A stretch of 64,000 bases of DNA, taken from positions 16,012 through 80,011 of the forward strand of contig NZ_PVNB01000020.1 of the NCBI RefSeq assembly GCF_003001995.1. The letters are read 5' to 3'. The number at the start of each line of letters is the position of its first letter. The stretch's first letter is position 1. Both the position numbers and the translations under genes were made by a program. The notes below the pieces were generated by a model. That model was not told where the DNA came from. It made no database searches and saw only the letters and a list, made by a program, of their open reading frames with translations. Below are positions 63,913-64,000 of the stretch, piece by piece. The DNA is from Orenia metallireducens (lineage in GTDB: Bacteria; Bacillota; Halanaerobiia; Halobacteroidales; Halobacteroidaceae).

Positions 63913-64000
63913 TGTCATGACATCGTTAACTTTTTCTAATGCTTAAGTTTTGTTCCATGACATCGTTAACTTGTTAGAGCTACTTTTATTCCATGACATC
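63913..64000. mobile_element. Left end of an insertion sequence in mfd
   Basis: From TGTCATGACATC at 63913, the motif CATGACATCGTTAAC recurs at 63916 and 63956, and CATGACATC starts again at 63992. The spacing is 40 then 36 bases. Multiple tandem terminal repeats and a TGT start are known for IS21-type elements. No transposase gene is visible before the window ends, so the element is incomplete here. Confidence 0.6.

Noticed and set aside
63913..64000. CATGACATCGTTAAC repeats 36-40 bases apart as a CRISPR array
   Set aside because: The repeat is short, flanking bases are partly shared, and it begins precisely where mfd is broken, which fits insertion-sequence ends better. No cas gene is in view.

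Overview
This window looks like a chromosomal segment of an anaerobic, fermentative, spore-forming Firmicute. The best fit is the order Halanaerobiales, probably the Halobacteroidaceae (Orenia/Halobacteroides/Acetohalobium-like). The placement is inferred from the low-GC sequence, strong AGGAGG ribosome binding sites, two pyruvate:ferredoxin oxidoreductases, sporulation markers (Fin, a SipL-like DUF3794/LysM protein, RicT, promoters resembling sigma-K sites) and an apparent outer-membrane beta-barrel protein, which fits the diderm cell plan of that order.

The backbone is a largely conserved Firmicute block in Bacillus-like order: recR - yaaL-like - [pyruvate oxidoreductases, guaB] - tmk - yaaR - holB - ricT - yabA - trmN6 - yazA - rsmI - [nurA, herA, two chemoreceptors] - metG - tatD - TatD-linked radical SAM - [solute-binding lipoprotein, LacI regulator] - rnmV - rsmA - DUF458 - veg - [21-kb accessory island] - ispE - purR - MerR/GlnR-like - exonuclease-like - glmU - prs - rplY(ctc) - pth - fin - mfd. 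Bracketed genes interrupt the usual order. RNA control elements are clear: a guanine-type purine riboswitch before guaB, a methionine T-box before metG, many intrinsic terminators and several near-consensus sigma-A promoters, including one driving a probable short RNA at about 55.68-55.75 kb.

The island between veg and ispE (about 31.0-52.4 kb) is the novel part. It holds a trypsin-like protease, a CAP-domain protein, a family of small Cys-rich proteins with an LSm/DUF2642-like beta-barrel pattern (four single-domain copies and two fused forms), a strongly acidic Asp-Ala/Ser-Glu repeat protein, and small proteins sharing an INQS motif. Next come two secreted subunit-like proteins, a PapD-like chaperone and an 883-residue usher-like beta-barrel protein, then two L,D-transpeptidases, a triple DUF3794-LysM protein and RNase J. 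Many of these genes are preceded by an ACA-(15-17)-CATANNNTA pattern, as expected for the mother-cell sigma factor K. My inference is that the island largely builds the spore surface, and that a chaperone-usher-like export system in a diderm spore-former lies within it.

Dispersed non-coding elements of about 125-150 bp with ends close to ATATTGCGACACTTT occur at least four times, with different hairpin cores, plus degenerate and solo relatives. At the right edge mfd is cut off in its second helicase lobe by DNA carrying 36-40 bp spaced repeats of CATGACATCGTTAAC, which look like the multiple terminal repeats of an insertion sequence.
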